Of a stretch of DNA of 64,000 nt, positions 50,681-60,794 are shown in pieces (the first letter of the stretch is position 1; the number at the start of each line of letters is the position of its first letter). A program made the translations under genes and the position numbers. The notes under the pieces are model-generated. The model saw only the letters and a program-made list of their open reading frames with translations, did not search any database and was not told where the DNA came from. Source of the DNA: PoT sp049331405 (GTDB taxonomy: Bacteria; Planctomycetota; Planctomycetia; Isosphaerales; Isosphaeraceae); NCBI RefSeq assembly GCF_049331405.1, contig NZ_CP186274.1, forward strand, positions 8,432,001 through 8,496,000, written 5' to 3'.

Positions 50681-53600
50681 TCAGGCTCCGGGACGAGTCT
50701 GGTACTCCTTGAGATATCGATCATAATCCGGGTCTCTCGGCCTCTCTCCTTCCAGGCCGAAGGGGTATGCGGGCATGCCCTTCCAAGGCATAGGCTCGAT
50801 CGAGTCGCTTGTCGCAGTGAAAGGATCGGCGTCCTTGCAATAGCCGAACGATCGCAGCACGTAGCTGCGGGTCCAGCCTTCGGGCAGATCGGGCAGCACT
50901 TTCGCGTCGAACTCGAGGCGAATCTCGTCGCCGGGCCCGACGATGCAGAACTGGTCGTCGTCCGCGTTGAGCAAGCGGACGACGTCGCCATATCGCGTGA
51001 GGCTCCCCGCCATCCGAGCGAGCGGGGCCGGGTCGATGTGGTCATAGTCGTACAGCAACGGGAGGCGTCCATCCGGCGAGGCTTCGCGCGTGTAGCCCCG
51101 ATCGCCGAGGACTGCCCGGCTCGCCATCAACGATGAGACACGGATCGAAGCCTCTTTTTCTCGCAAGGCGACGAAGGCCTGATCCCAGTAGCACTCCATG
51201 TTCGTGCGGAGCCGAAGGACGCACTTCCCTCCCGTCAGCTTCCCCGTCAGGTCGAGCGTCGTCATCCTCGGCAAACCGGCCGGATAACCGGCGTGGGGCT
51301 CGATGAGTTCCCAGGTCCCGTCGTCGCGACGACGCTCGATCGAAGGCGGGGTCAGCGTGACGCCCGCCGTGGCGGCGGCGTAGTTCGTCTGCGAGTAGGG
51401 GTACTCCACCCAGCCCGCGAGGCAGAGGACGAGCGGAGCCTTGGGGTCGAATCGACTGAGTCGGTCGCTGAAGTCGAGGATAATCCCATGGTCCTCGGCG
51501 TATCCAATCCAGCGATTCCTGCGTTTGAAGGTGTCGACCGTGCGACGATCCCAAGCCTTGAGGGTCTCGGTCATATCGCGGCCTTCGAGGTCCGTCGCCT
51601 TCTCGGGCTCGATGTTCTGACGCCAGGCGATCAGCTCGCCGGTGGGCCGAGGTCCTTCGGGCGCGAATCGCTCGTCGGGGGTCGACTTGATCCCGGGGGG
51701 GTTGTCGACCACGTCGAGGACGAGTTTGTCGATGTACGCGACCTCATCCATCGGCTCGGTGATCGAGAGTCGGAAAGTCCCCTGCTCCGCCTTCAGTTGA
51801 TCGGCCGCGATCGCCACCGACTCGTCGCGATCCGGCTGTCCATACAAGCCCGGGGCGACGAGATAGCCGAGGCCCCCGCCTCCAAGGAAGTCACCCAAGC
51901 AGACGAATCTCTCTCCGTTCCACGTGAAAAGTACGGGGCAGCTCCCCGTCTTGCGATTGTGCTCGGCGAGGGTCAGCCGCTTGTCGCCGACGATGTTGAG
52001 CTCGGATTGCATTGTGCCGTCGGGCCAACGGAGCCGGAGCAGCGCGGCCTCCTGCACCTTACCCAGCCCGAGCACGATCGGCTGGATCGACTGGGCCAGG
52101 CCCGCCTCGAGGGTCGTGTTGGAGAACGGGACGTGGAGCCCCTGCCCCTCCAGGGTGAGTCGCGTGCCGATGCCGTGGGAGTTCGTCCGCATCTGCTCGG
52201 GCCTGATCTTCCATCGCCCCGAAAGATCGATCGAGAGCCAGTGATTCCCGTTCCCGAGGTTCCGCGAAATCCTCGGCACTTCGCCTCCCGAGACGAGCAG
52301 GAGATCCGGGAGGGGGTCGCCGATGAGATCGCCCAGTGAGAATCCGACGAGCGGCGACTTCATTGCCGGATCGGGCCCGAGGGCCAGGGCGCTCGACTCG
52401 AGCCGCTTCCCGTCGTTGTGGGCCCAGGCCGGAGCGAAATCGTCCTTGCCGCGGGTGATGCCGACCAGATCAGGCCAGGTGTCGAGGTCGAGGTCCGTGG
52501 TCATGGCGACCGTCCAGGCGGTCGCGTTCGTCGGCCAGGACTCTCCGAAGATCGGGCGATTCTCGCTCGACCGGTCGAATTTATTCCGCCAGAGGACAAC
52601 CCGTTCTTTCGCCGAGGTCGCGGCGAGGTCGGGGAGGCCATCTTTATCGAGATCAGTGACGAGCAGTCCCGAGACCGGTTCTTTCAATTCGAGGCCGGCG
52701 ATCTCGGCGGTGTGGAATCGTCCGAGCCGATCGTTGAGCACCGCCTGGGCCGGCAACCCATCGGCGGTAAGGACGAGGTCTAGATCGCGGTCGTCGTCGA
52801 TGTCGAGCACGGCGACGGCGGTGTGGAGGTTGGCTCCGCCCGTCAATGCCTCGGCATCCGGCCAGGGGGTGAAGGCGATCGACAGGCCGGCGGTGACCTT
52901 CAAATCCTCGCTCGCTGTGGCCAGGGGTGCCCAATTATCGGCGGGGCGGTCGGCCATCGGGGCGGGCTTGCCGTCGTTCCGGTAGGCTCGATTGGCGAGG
53001 CCCGTGACGGGCTTCTCGCCGAAGGCCTGATCCGCCAGCTCGGCTGTGGTGTAGTTCACGACGTAGAGGTCGAGGTCGCCGTCCTGATCCAGGTCCACCC
53101 AGCGGGCGGTGAGGCTGAGCCCGGAGACGTCGAGGCCTGATGTCCTGGTGATGTCCTCAAAAGCCTTGCCCGCGTTGCGGAGAAGACGACTGCTCGTGGC
53201 CCCGGTCACGAAGAGATCGATGCGACGATCGGCGTCGAAGTCCCCGGCGGCCACGCCGAGGCTCGCGCGGTCCTCCGGAAGGGCATACGCCTGGCTCGCG
53301 TCCTCGAATTTTCCGTCCCCCTTATTGAGGAGGAGTGCGTCGCGAATCCCCTTGGGCCCGACGACCGCGGCGGTGAGGTAGAGGTCGTAGCGACCATCGC
53401 CGTCGGCGTCGAAGCTCGCAACCGCGGCTCCGAAGCGCGATCGGACGCGACCGATCAGGGCGTTCGGTCCCTGGAAGTCGGCGTCGTTGACCCAGCGATG
53501 ACCTTCCGGCAAAGCCACATCGAGGGCCTTCGGGACCTCGAATCGCGGCGCCGGCCCCGACTCGGGTTTGACGCTGGTGAGCTCGACCGGGTTGATGATC

Positions 53601-54448
53601 GTGGCATATCGCCCCATCTCGCCGTACGTGTTCTTGGCGAGTTCGCCTGTGCCCACGACGGTCTGCTCGGGGTTGAGGACCTTCCAGGACTTGAGGAGTT
53701 CCCCTTGCTTCGCGCGGTCGCCCGACCACCCATAGGCGGCTTGCAGCTTGTAGAGAGTCGTCACGAGGTAAGGATTGCGCTCGAGGGCCTTGGAATAGAT
53801 CTCCACGAGTTGCTTCGCCTGCTTCGGCCCCGCGGGACGATCCGGGTTCTCGGGATCGACGAGCGTGCTGCCGACCTTGAAGAGGGCGTGGGGATCGTTC
53901 GGGTCGCGCTCGGCGACGAATTTGTAGTCCGCGTGGGCCTCGGCGATCTTGCCGGAGTCTTCGAGGATGATCGCGCGGGAGTAGTGCGCGTGGAGGTTTT
54001 CGGGTTCGCGTTCGAGCACCTCATCGAGCAGGTGGAGGGCCTCGTCGTGGCTCGACCGACCGGAGCTCGGACCTCCCCTCCCCTGCTTCGCCGACTCGTT
54101 CTGGTTTCCGGTCTTGTTCAGGAGGCCGATAGCCAGGTTAATCGTCCCGGGGATCCAGTCGGGCGCACGCTTGTTGACCTCGCGAAAGGCCTCGATCGCC
54201 TTGTCATATTCGTAACGCTCCATGTGGCCCAGGCCCTTGAGATGGGCGTTGACCACCGCCGTCATCTCCGGAGGGGGGATCTCGTTGCGCCTCGGCGCGG
54301 CCTCGGCCGTCGGCGTCACCTGGATCTTCCCTTCGGCCTGGGCCTTCGGTGCCTTCTCCGGCTCGGCGGGGGGTTCACCCTGGCATCCCAGGATCATCAT
54401 CACGACGGCCAAAATGAACCACGCCACGGCGCGGCATGGAATCCGCAT
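50681..54448 (-). CDS. TPR / VCBS (FG-GAP) / ASPIC-UnbV lipoprotein
   Basis: A 1255-residue envelope lipoprotein. The start MRIPCRAVAWFILAVVMMILG ends in a lipobox (LGC). TPR-like repeats at ~60-250 (YDKAIEAFREVNKRAPDW, DPNDPHALFKVGSTLVDPEN) are followed by several FG-GAP/VCBS propeller blades with Ca-binding DxDxDGxxD loops (SFDADGDGRYDLYLT, DLDQDGDLDLYVVNY, DIDDDRDLDLVLT, DLDKDGLPDLAAT). An ASPIC/UnbV domain follows (~770-860; LGLGKVQEAALLRLRWPDG). The C-terminal ~390 residues are not recognised. This family is common in planctomycetes and is thought to act in surface binding. A parS-like site lies inside it. Confidence 0.88.
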   Translation of the reverse strand: MRIPCRAVAWFILAVVMMILGCQGEPPAEPEKAPKAQAEGKIQVTPTAEAAPRRNEIPPPEMTAVVNAHLKGLGHMERYEYDKAIEAFREVNKRAPDWIPGTINLAIGLLNKTGNQNESAKQGRGGPSSGRSSHDEALHLLDEVLEREPENLHAHYSRAIILEDSGKIAEAHADYKFVAERDPNDPHALFKVGSTLVDPENPDRPAGPKQAKQLVEIYSKALERNPYLVTTLYKLQAAYGWSGDRAKQGELLKSWKVLNPEQTVVGTGELAKNTYGEMGRYATIINPVELTSVKPESGPAPRFEVPKALDVALPEGHRWVNDADFQGPNALIGRVRSRFGAAVASFDADGDGRYDLYLTAAVVGPKGIRDALLLNKGDGKFEDASQAYALPEDRASLGVAAGDFDADRRIDLFVTGATSSRLLRNAGKAFEDITRTSGLDVSGLSLTARWVDLDQDGDLDLYVVNYTTAELADQAFGEKPVTGLANRAYRNDGKPAPMADRPADNWAPLATASEDLKVTAGLSIAFTPWPDAEALTGGANLHTAVAVLDIDDDRDLDLVLTADGLPAQAVLNDRLGRFHTAEIAGLELKEPVSGLLVTDLDKDGLPDLAATSAKERVVLWRNKFDRSSENRPIFGESWPTNATAWTVAMTTDLDLDTWPDLVGITRGKDDFAPAWAHNDGKRLESSALALGPDPAMKSPLVGFSLGDLIGDPLPDLLLVSGGEVPRISRNLGNGNHWLSIDLSGRWKIRPEQMRTNSHGIGTRLTLEGQGLHVPFSNTTLEAGLAQSIQPIVLGLGKVQEAALLRLRWPDGTMQSELNIVGDKRLTLAEHNRKTGSCPVLFTWNGERFVCLGDFLGGGGLGYLVAPGLYGQPDRDESVAIAADQLKAEQGTFRLSITEPMDEVAYIDKLVLDVVDNPPGIKSTPDERFAPEGPRPTGELIAWRQNIEPEKATDLEGRDMTETLKAWDRRTVDTFKRRNRWIGYAEDHGIILDFSDRLSRFDPKAPLVLCLAGWVEYPYSQTNYAAATAGVTLTPPSIERRRDDGTWELIEPHAGYPAGLPRMTTLDLTGKLTGGKCVLRLRTNMECYWDQAFVALREKEASIRVSSLMASRAVLGDRGYTREASPDGRLPLLYDYDHIDPAPLARMAGSLTRYGDVVRLLNADDDQFCIVGPGDEIRLEFDAKVLPDLPEGWTRSYVLRSFGYCKDADPFTATSDSIEPMPWKGMPAYPFGLEGERPRDPDYDRYLKEYQTRPGA
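51916..51931. promoter_or_regulatory. parS-like site 2 (weak)
   Basis: CGTTCCACGTGAAAAG matches TGTTNCACGTGAAACA at 13 of 16 positions (mismatches at 1, 15 and 16). It lies inside the large lipoprotein gene, 4.3 kb after site 1. Weakest of the four. Confidence 0.4.
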
Positions 54449-54599
54449 GATGGCTCTCCGATGCTGAATCATTGGATATGAGAATAATAGACCCGCCGTG
54501 AGTCCCCGTTGGAGAGGGATGCCGGCGGTTCCATGATAGCGAAACCGATCGCCTCACGCTCGGGTTGCGAAGGGCCGGAGCGTGACGAATCGGGGCGAC

Positions 54600-55529
54600 T
54601 CAACTCTCTTTCGAAGGAGGCTTGAGACCTCCCTTGAAGGCGTCGAGGGAGTAGGCCGAGGTCCGCAGGTGGTTCAGCATGTGGTGGCCTGAACGTCGCT
54701 CCCGCTCGGCCCTGAGCGCCGCGATGTCGATGGGTGCGACGACGATCTTCTCCCCTGGGCCGGGGTCGGCCTGGGCGAGGATTCTTCCGTCGAAGTCGAC
54801 GACCATACTGCCGCCCGGCCAAGAGAATGGCGGGTAATGTGAAGCGCTTGCACCTTGATTCGCAGCGACGACGTAGCCGAGATTCTCGATCGCGCGGACT
54901 CGATTGAAGAGGGTCCACCAATCCATGGGAGGGGTCGCGCCCCAGGGGTCCATGTAGGCGGAGACGCGGATCAGGACCTCTGCCCCGCCGAGGGCCAGCG
55001 CCCGGATCGCCTCGGGGAAGAGCCAGTCATAGCAGATGGCGACGCCGAGGTTTCCGATCTCCGTCTCGACGACCGGGAACATCGGCTCGTCGTACCCGGG
55101 CAGGTCGTGGGGGCTGGCGTGGACCTCCCAGGGCAACCAGGGATTCACCTTGCGATAGCGGCTCAGGATCCCATCGGGTCCGATCAGACACGTCGTGTTG
55201 AAGACGACCCCGGGCCACTTTCGATCGACCTCGAGGAACGTGCCGGTCTGGATCCAGACGCCCCGCTCCTTCGCCTTCGCCACGTAACGGTCGGTGTGCT
55301 CGTTGGGGATCTCGACGGCCAGCCGATCGCTGAGTTCCTCGACCGTCTCATAGATCGGCGCCGAGTGCGCGAACTCGGGGAAGACGAGCAGCTTCACGTC
55401 GAAAAATGGGCCGTATCCCACCACGGCGCGGTCGACCATCCCGAGGAGGGTGCGGACGCGTTCGGGGATCTCGCTTCGATCCCGAGGGCAGGGAAGATCG
55501 GTCTGACAGGCGGCGGCGTAGTAACGCAA
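54600..55529 (-). CDS. Carbon-nitrogen hydrolase (nitrilase superfamily)
   Basis: A 309-residue amidase-type enzyme with the Glu-Lys-Cys triad: E52 (VFPEFAHS), K127 (RYRKVNPW) and C166 (AICYDW). The protein opens MRYYAAACQTDLP from a TTG at 55529; no better start is visible. Relatives hydrolyse amides or nitriles such as N-carbamoyl amino acids or aliphatic amides. The C-terminal arm (ALRAERERRSGHHMLNHLRT) is typical of oligomerising members. Substrate unknown; monocistronic by spacing, 66 bases downstream of the TPR gene. Confidence 0.88.
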   Translation of the reverse strand: MRYYAAACQTDLPCPRDRSEIPERVRTLLGMVDRAVVGYGPFFDVKLLVFPEFAHSAPIYETVEELSDRLAVEIPNEHTDRYVAKAKERGVWIQTGTFLEVDRKWPGVVFNTTCLIGPDGILSRYRKVNPWLPWEVHASPHDLPGYDEPMFPVVETEIGNLGVAICYDWLFPEAIRALALGGAEVLIRVSAYMDPWGATPPMDWWTLFNRVRAIENLGYVVAANQGASASHYPPFSWPGGSMVVDFDGRILAQADPGPGEKIVVAPIDIAALRAERERRSGHHMLNHLRTSAYSLDAFKGGLKPPSKES

Positions 55530-55595
55530 CGATGAGGCCGGCAGCGGACCCTCTCCTTTCGGATGGGCTGGACGCCGCCGGAATCGGGACCTCGA

Positions 55596-56465
55596 TTATT
55601 GCCCCGCTCGGTCGACGGGGGTCGCGGCGTCCAGAAAGGCTGCCAGTGTGGCGTCGGGCTTCCGATCGGTCAAGCGGAGGAAGACGTCGGAGGCCTTTTC
55701 CGTCCGGCCCGAGAGATACCACTGGGCCCCGAGCACGAGCCAGCCGTCACGGTCCTGGGGCTCGGCCTGGAGGTGGCTCTCGAGCTTCGCGACCTGCCTG
55801 GCGAAGTCGCCCGGTTCCGCGTAGAGGGACTGGATGTCGAAGGGCTTGGTGAGCCAGCCCGGTTCAGCCGTCTGGGCCTCCCGGAGGTGATTCGCCGCCT
55901 CATGATACTGCCCTCGCACGAGGGCGATCTGAGCGAGTCTGGCCCGGGGTATCGCCGAGTGGGGGTCGGTGCGTGCGGCCTGTTCGTAGCGTTCCTCGGC
56001 CTTCCGATAATTCCCGGCGCGGAACAATCGGTCGCCGAAGGTCACATACTGCTTCGCACGCGCTTCGTCCCCCGCCTTCTTCTGTTGGACGGCAGGTTGC
56101 GGATTGGGGGCCGCGGCCGGGCGAGGAACGGCGGGGAGCGGACCTGCCAGCCCGTAGCCATTCCAGGCGGGTGAGAAACCCGGAGCCGGAGCGGGTCCAG
56201 GATATGGAGCCGGTGGCCCGAACATCGAGTTGGGGGCGTTGAAGGCGACGGGTACACCGCCGGCCCCGACTGTGCTGTAGAAAGGTAGCGGGTACATCGC
56301 CCAACCGGGACTGACGGCAAAGGGAATGAAAGGCCCCCTGCCCACGGGTCCACCGCTACTACCCCCATGCCCCTGGTGACCGCCGTGGTGGTGCGATCCA
56401 CCCGCCAACACGGGAACAAGAAGGCAAACGCCTATCGGAGCCATCAGTCTGGATTTCCATGACAT
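55596..56465 (-). CDS. Secreted TPR protein with Gly/His-rich N-terminus
   Basis: A 289-residue exported protein: signal peptide (LMAPIGVCLLVPVLAGG), a His/Gly-rich stretch (SHHHGGHQGHGGSSGG), a Pro/Gly-rich linker, then TPR-like repeats over the last ~150 residues (NYRKAEERYEQAARTDPHS, QYHEAANHLREAQTAEPGW, and EKASDVFLRLTDRKPDA). The histidine tract could bind metal. Precedes a nitrilase gene on the same strand. Function not assigned. Confidence 0.72.
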   Translation of the reverse strand: MSWKSRLMAPIGVCLLVPVLAGGSHHHGGHQGHGGSSGGPVGRGPFIPFAVSPGWAMYPLPFYSTVGAGGVPVAFNAPNSMFGPPAPYPGPAPAPGFSPAWNGYGLAGPLPAVPRPAAAPNPQPAVQQKKAGDEARAKQYVTFGDRLFRAGNYRKAEERYEQAARTDPHSAIPRARLAQIALVRGQYHEAANHLREAQTAEPGWLTKPFDIQSLYAEPGDFARQVAKLESHLQAEPQDRDGWLVLGAQWYLSGRTEKASDVFLRLTDRKPDATLAAFLDAATPVDRAGQ

Positions 56466-56585
56466 GGATGGTCTCCCTCCTCTCCTTGGCGACCTTTGAC
56501 ACTCCCCTACTTAATGATTATCGCGATCCACCCTCAGAAAAGGCAACCGACGGTCTCGAAGTCGTCCGGCTGCGTTGTCGAGCTT

Positions 56586-59500
56586 TTAGCGATTCTTGGT
56601 AACCCGACGACGCTGTGGAGGATTGACCAGGATCTGGAGCCGACTCAGATCCGACCCGACGTCGAGCCTGGAACGCCCAGGGTGGAAGCTGGAGTCCAGC
56701 GCGAGATCCCCCGGGGCGACGTTCGTCGCGTGGATCCGGTTGTAGAGGCGCGTGCTGAAGTTGGTGGTCGTCCCGTTCCTCGTCGCGCCGGTGACCGAGT
56801 GCATGTGGGTCGCACCCCAGAGGTCGACCCACTGGCTCTGGACATCCGCAAAGCGGTTCGTGGCGAGGGCCACTCCCGATCGATTCGCGAAGACGAAGAC
56901 ATCGAAGGCGTCATTCGTGGACTGCCAGAAAAGAAGACCCTTATCGAGCGAGTCGTGTTCCACGTGAAGCAAAACGGCTTCCCTGGCGCCCTTCTCGAAT
57001 CCCGACTCGAAGGCACAATTCCGCGACTGCAACAGGATGGGCCGGTTCGGGCCCGGATCTTCTCCGGGCCAGGGGGCGAGGGATACAAAGTTTCGCTCCC
57101 CGACGACGGTGCAATGGTCGAGCAGCACATTGACGTCGAATCGGTCGCGGGCCACCCTGCTCGCCCGCAACCGCAACGCATTCGATCCGGCGGCAATCGC
57201 ACAGTTGGTCAGCGCCAGGGTACTCCGTCCGACGTCGGCGGTGAGCGCATCGCCCCCCGTGATCAGGAGCGTGTCCACGAGTCGACAGAAGTGTCGGTCG
57301 GGATTCGTCTCGAAGGGGCTCAGTTGTGAGTCCAGTGGGCGGGTGCTCGTCGCGAGGTATGAGATCAGGTTCCCGCCGTTGGTATCCGCCTCGCCAGGTG
57401 CGACGAGCCAGCAGCGGTTCAGGACAATGTGCCCGTTCTCGACTCGCACCAGGGCTTTCAACTCCCCCGAGCCATCGCGTGTAAGCCTGACGTCGCTCAG
57501 GACGAGGTCGGCGTCCCGGACCTGGATGAGCGCGTCTCCAGAAGCGCCGCTGCTCGCCGTCCAGGCGAGGGGTGCCCCCCCCCGCGCCGGCGGGTGCTCC
57601 GGCAAGACCTCGAGGGAGATCCCCCTGGGCATCTCGATCGGGGAACATTCGCGTTGGCCGATGCCGCGGACACGGACCCTCACGCGTTGATCGCCGGCCT
57701 TCACCTCATCCTTGAGAAAGCGACCGAGGTCGCCCTGCCAGCGTGAATCCGAGAGGTCGAAGAAGACCTCGCGAATCGGGCTCGCCTGTCGCTTCGGGTT
57801 GGCGGCCGGAGCCGGGGAAGGCTTCGGTGTCGGTATCGGGGCCGTGGCCGTCGTCGAGGTGGTTTGACGGCCTTGCGAGAGCACCGGGAACCCGAGTCGC
57901 TTCGCCTGGGCGTCGGGCGATTCATCGCGGACGACAGGAGCCCGGGTTGCCTGGACGGTTCGAGGGGTCGCCTGAGGCAGGATCACCGGAGGCTGGGCGA
58001 GGTTCGGGACCTGGGGCGGGGTGAAGGCCCCGAGCGTCTTCTCGTTCAGGAAGTGGGTCGGAGAGGCCACGCGAGCCAACGTCGGCCGGAAGTCCCGAGC
58101 GACCGACTCGAAGTCTTCGGGAGTGAGTCGTTCGGGGATCGTGGTGATCGCCCACGCCGAAGCGACTTCCTGGCTCTGAGGATCCGAGCCGCTCCAGGAG
58201 TTGCGGACGGCCGCGAGGTTTGCGAGCTTCGTGGCCCTCGATTCGGAGACCATCCACTCACGCCATCCGAAGTAGCGGTTGTGATCCCCCTGCCAGTTGA
58301 GGAACTCGCCGGCTCCACCACCGCCGGAAGGAACCACGACCAGGCTTGTCGTGCCGGGACCATCGATCCTCGCGAAGGCAGAGGCGAACGCCTGAACGAT
58401 CGGGGCCCTACGCTTGCCCCCGCTCGAAGGCACGTCGGAGAAGTCGAAGATCGCCCCCCTGCCCGCCAGGATGCTGCGGACCACGGAGAGCTTGCGGTCG
58501 GTGTTCGGCTCGGCCCCCTTGCAGGTGACGAGAGGTTCCCGCATCCCGAGGAGCAACGACCGATTCACGACGACCTCGGAGCTCCCGCCTCCCAACTCGA
58601 GCACCGTGAAAGGGCCTCCACGAACGAGGGTCGTCTCGATACGGATTCGACTCGGCCTGAGCGCCTCGAGGGTGCGGACCAACGCGAACGGCTGATTGCG
58701 AGCGTTGAGCACCGTGACGGTGCAGTTCCGCAACGTGAGCGATCCCCCCTTGCTCTGGAAAAGCACCGACTGTCCCTGGCTCAACCGTTTGAGGTCGACG
58801 AGCAGATCCAGGCCATCCAGGATCAGGCTCTTCCCCTCGAGGTTGAAGACGGCGGGCTGCTCCCGACCCGTGGGCTTCTGCGGCGGCTCGATGCTGATGA
58901 GGGGACGAAATCCGGGTCGGGCGCGGATCAGGCGAAACTCACCCAGCATGCGGATGTCATGCTCGAAGAACGGCCCGTTGTCGGCGACCTCGATCGTGCC
59001 GGCGGCGACCTCCAGACCCTGCCGTAGCGAGGAATACTGGGTGGGATCCCTGGGATCGACGACGCGCCGAATCGTGACGAGCGGCCCTGGGACCGAGTCC
59101 GGGATCGCCGCCTCGGCCCAGGCGGGGATGTACTTCCCATCCCCTTCCCCTCCGAAGCTCAAATCCGCAGGCACGTTGCCAACTGTGTCAGGGGGCTCTT
59201 CCCATTTCGACGGCGGAGCCGACTTCTTCGTGGCGATCGACTTGATCGCGGCGTCCGGCTGATTTAGCGAGGGGCTCGCCGCGGCCGTCGAGGCGACGAC
59301 TTGAGGCGTGACCTTCGGGTTTGCCCTGGGCTTCGGGGCGGGCGTTTCCTCGGCTGTCGGAGAGACGGGTTCGGTCTCGGTCTCGACAACTTCGGGCACC
59401 TCCCCCACCTCACTCGTCGTCGCCTTGATGAGTTGATGGACGCCGATGACGAGGCAGATGATCCCGAGGCCCACGAGCGACCACTTCGTGATCCACTGTC

Positions 59501-60794
59501 GCGAACCGTCGTCGTATTTGCGGGACCCCGCCGCGACGGCGGCCGCATACTGCTCGTCCACCTCGTCCTCGTCGATCAGCGAAGTGATCGACGGCTTTGG
59601 GTGAGCGGTCACCGTCTCGCCTCGCCTGGGCCGGCTGGAGACCGAGAGAGCCCGGTTCGACGAAGGATCGACGCTTATGTCGTCGTCGAGCGCGGCCAGC
59701 TCGGCCAGCGAGACTTCGGCGACGGGCGACGGCTTCTCCTTGGACACCAGCCCGGAGAGCGGGGCCAGCTCCGTGAGGTTCAGGAGCGGGAGACCATCGT
59801 TATCCGGAGTCATCCCCGGCTCATCATCCACGAGGGCGAAGAGCCCCCCATTCGGGTCCGGGTCCACGGACTCGACCACGGCCGCATCGTCCCCTTCGAT
59901 GAGAGCGAAGATGGGGGCCTCGGCGGTGCTACCAATGCGCTCGGTCGTCGGCACCGTCGTGAGTGCCTGGATGAGCGATGGGTAGTCCTTGAACCGCTGG
60001 TCCGCCTTCTTCGCCATCATCCGCTTCACGAGCGCGGCCAGTTCGGCGGGGACGTTGGGGCGGACGTCACGGACGTCGGGCGGCGGCGAGAGGCAGTGGC
60101 GGCTCAGCTTGTCGGCGACGTCCCCGCCCGGGAATGGAGGCTTGCCTGTGAGCAGGAAGTACAGGGTGCAACCGAGCGAATACATGTCGCTCTTTTCATT
60201 GGTCGCACGGCTGTCCCTCGCCTGCTCGGGCGACATGAAGTCGACGGTTCCGACGGTCGTCCCCTCTCGGGTCACTCGCTCGTCATCCTCGTCGGCCTGG
60301 AGCGCCAGTCCCAGGTCGATGATCTTGACGTTCCCTTCGGGGGTAACCAGCAGGTTTGCGGGCTTGATGTCCCGATGGATGAGGCCCCGGGTACTCGCGA
60401 AGTGGAGCCCCTCGGCCACCTTCGTGATGATGGCGACGGCCTCGGGGATCTGCAGCGGGCCTCGGCTCTTGACGCGGTCGTGGAGGTCGCCCCCCTCGAC
60501 GTATTCGAGGACGAGGTAGTGGCGGCCGTTGTCCACGCCCCGGTCGTAGATCGAGACGATATTCGGATGCTGCAGTGCCTCGGCGCTCTTCGCCTCGCGG
60601 TTGAACCGCTGGAGCAGCGACGAGCTCTTGGCGAGGCTCCTCGGCAGGACCTTGAGGGCGACTTCGTGACCGCTCTCGTCGTGGACGGCCTTGAACACGG
60701 AGCTCATGCCGCCCGAGCCGAGCGAATGCAGGAGCCGATAGCTGCCGATCCTCGGCTCGGGATTGCCGACGATGATCGAGTCAGGCTCGCTCAT
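56586..60794 (-). CDS. Receptor-like Ser/Thr kinase with large beta-helix-like exterior region
   Basis: A 1402-residue protein. N-terminal Hanks kinase (~18-285): glycine loop GSGGMSSV (26-33), K48, catalytic HRD (140-142), DLG instead of DFG (160-162), and SPEQ in the activation segment. A juxtamembrane acidic/Pro-rich linker leads to one TM helix (~436-456, WSLVGLGIICLVIGVHQLIK). The exterior ~940 residues include strings typical of parallel beta-helix folds: LILDGLDLLVD, LTLRNCTVTVLNARN, VLSDVRLTRDG, IVLNRCWLV and LTNCAIAAGSNALRL. A sugar or polymer receptor is the natural guess. A parS-like site lies inside the gene. Confidence 0.9.
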   Translation of the reverse strand: MSEPDSIIVGNPEPRIGSYRLLHSLGSGGMSSVFKAVHDESGHEVALKVLPRSLAKSSSLLQRFNREAKSAEALQHPNIVSIYDRGVDNGRHYLVLEYVEGGDLHDRVKSRGPLQIPEAVAIITKVAEGLHFASTRGLIHRDIKPANLLVTPEGNVKIIDLGLALQADEDDERVTREGTTVGTVDFMSPEQARDSRATNEKSDMYSLGCTLYFLLTGKPPFPGGDVADKLSRHCLSPPPDVRDVRPNVPAELAALVKRMMAKKADQRFKDYPSLIQALTTVPTTERIGSTAEAPIFALIEGDDAAVVESVDPDPNGGLFALVDDEPGMTPDNDGLPLLNLTELAPLSGLVSKEKPSPVAEVSLAELAALDDDISVDPSSNRALSVSSRPRRGETVTAHPKPSITSLIDEDEVDEQYAAAVAAGSRKYDDGSRQWITKWSLVGLGIICLVIGVHQLIKATTSEVGEVPEVVETETEPVSPTAEETPAPKPRANPKVTPQVVASTAAASPSLNQPDAAIKSIATKKSAPPSKWEEPPDTVGNVPADLSFGGEGDGKYIPAWAEAAIPDSVPGPLVTIRRVVDPRDPTQYSSLRQGLEVAAGTIEVADNGPFFEHDIRMLGEFRLIRARPGFRPLISIEPPQKPTGREQPAVFNLEGKSLILDGLDLLVDLKRLSQGQSVLFQSKGGSLTLRNCTVTVLNARNQPFALVRTLEALRPSRIRIETTLVRGGPFTVLELGGGSSEVVVNRSLLLGMREPLVTCKGAEPNTDRKLSVVRSILAGRGAIFDFSDVPSSGGKRRAPIVQAFASAFARIDGPGTTSLVVVPSGGGGAGEFLNWQGDHNRYFGWREWMVSESRATKLANLAAVRNSWSGSDPQSQEVASAWAITTIPERLTPEDFESVARDFRPTLARVASPTHFLNEKTLGAFTPPQVPNLAQPPVILPQATPRTVQATRAPVVRDESPDAQAKRLGFPVLSQGRQTTSTTATAPIPTPKPSPAPAANPKRQASPIREVFFDLSDSRWQGDLGRFLKDEVKAGDQRVRVRVRGIGQRECSPIEMPRGISLEVLPEHPPARGGAPLAWTASSGASGDALIQVRDADLVLSDVRLTRDGSGELKALVRVENGHIVLNRCWLVAPGEADTNGGNLISYLATSTRPLDSQLSPFETNPDRHFCRLVDTLLITGGDALTADVGRSTLALTNCAIAAGSNALRLRASRVARDRFDVNVLLDHCTVVGERNFVSLAPWPGEDPGPNRPILLQSRNCAFESGFEKGAREAVLLHVEHDSLDKGLLFWQSTNDAFDVFVFANRSGVALATNRFADVQSQWVDLWGATHMHSVTGATRNGTTTNFSTRLYNRIHATNVAPGDLALDSSFHPGRSRLDVGSDLSRLQILVNPPQRRRVTKNR
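56956..56971. promoter_or_regulatory. parS-like site 3 (best match)
   Basis: TGTTCCACGTGAAGCA matches TGTTNCACGTGAAACA at 15 of 16 positions (mismatch at 14). It lies inside the receptor-kinase gene, 5.0 kb after site 2. Confidence 0.65.
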
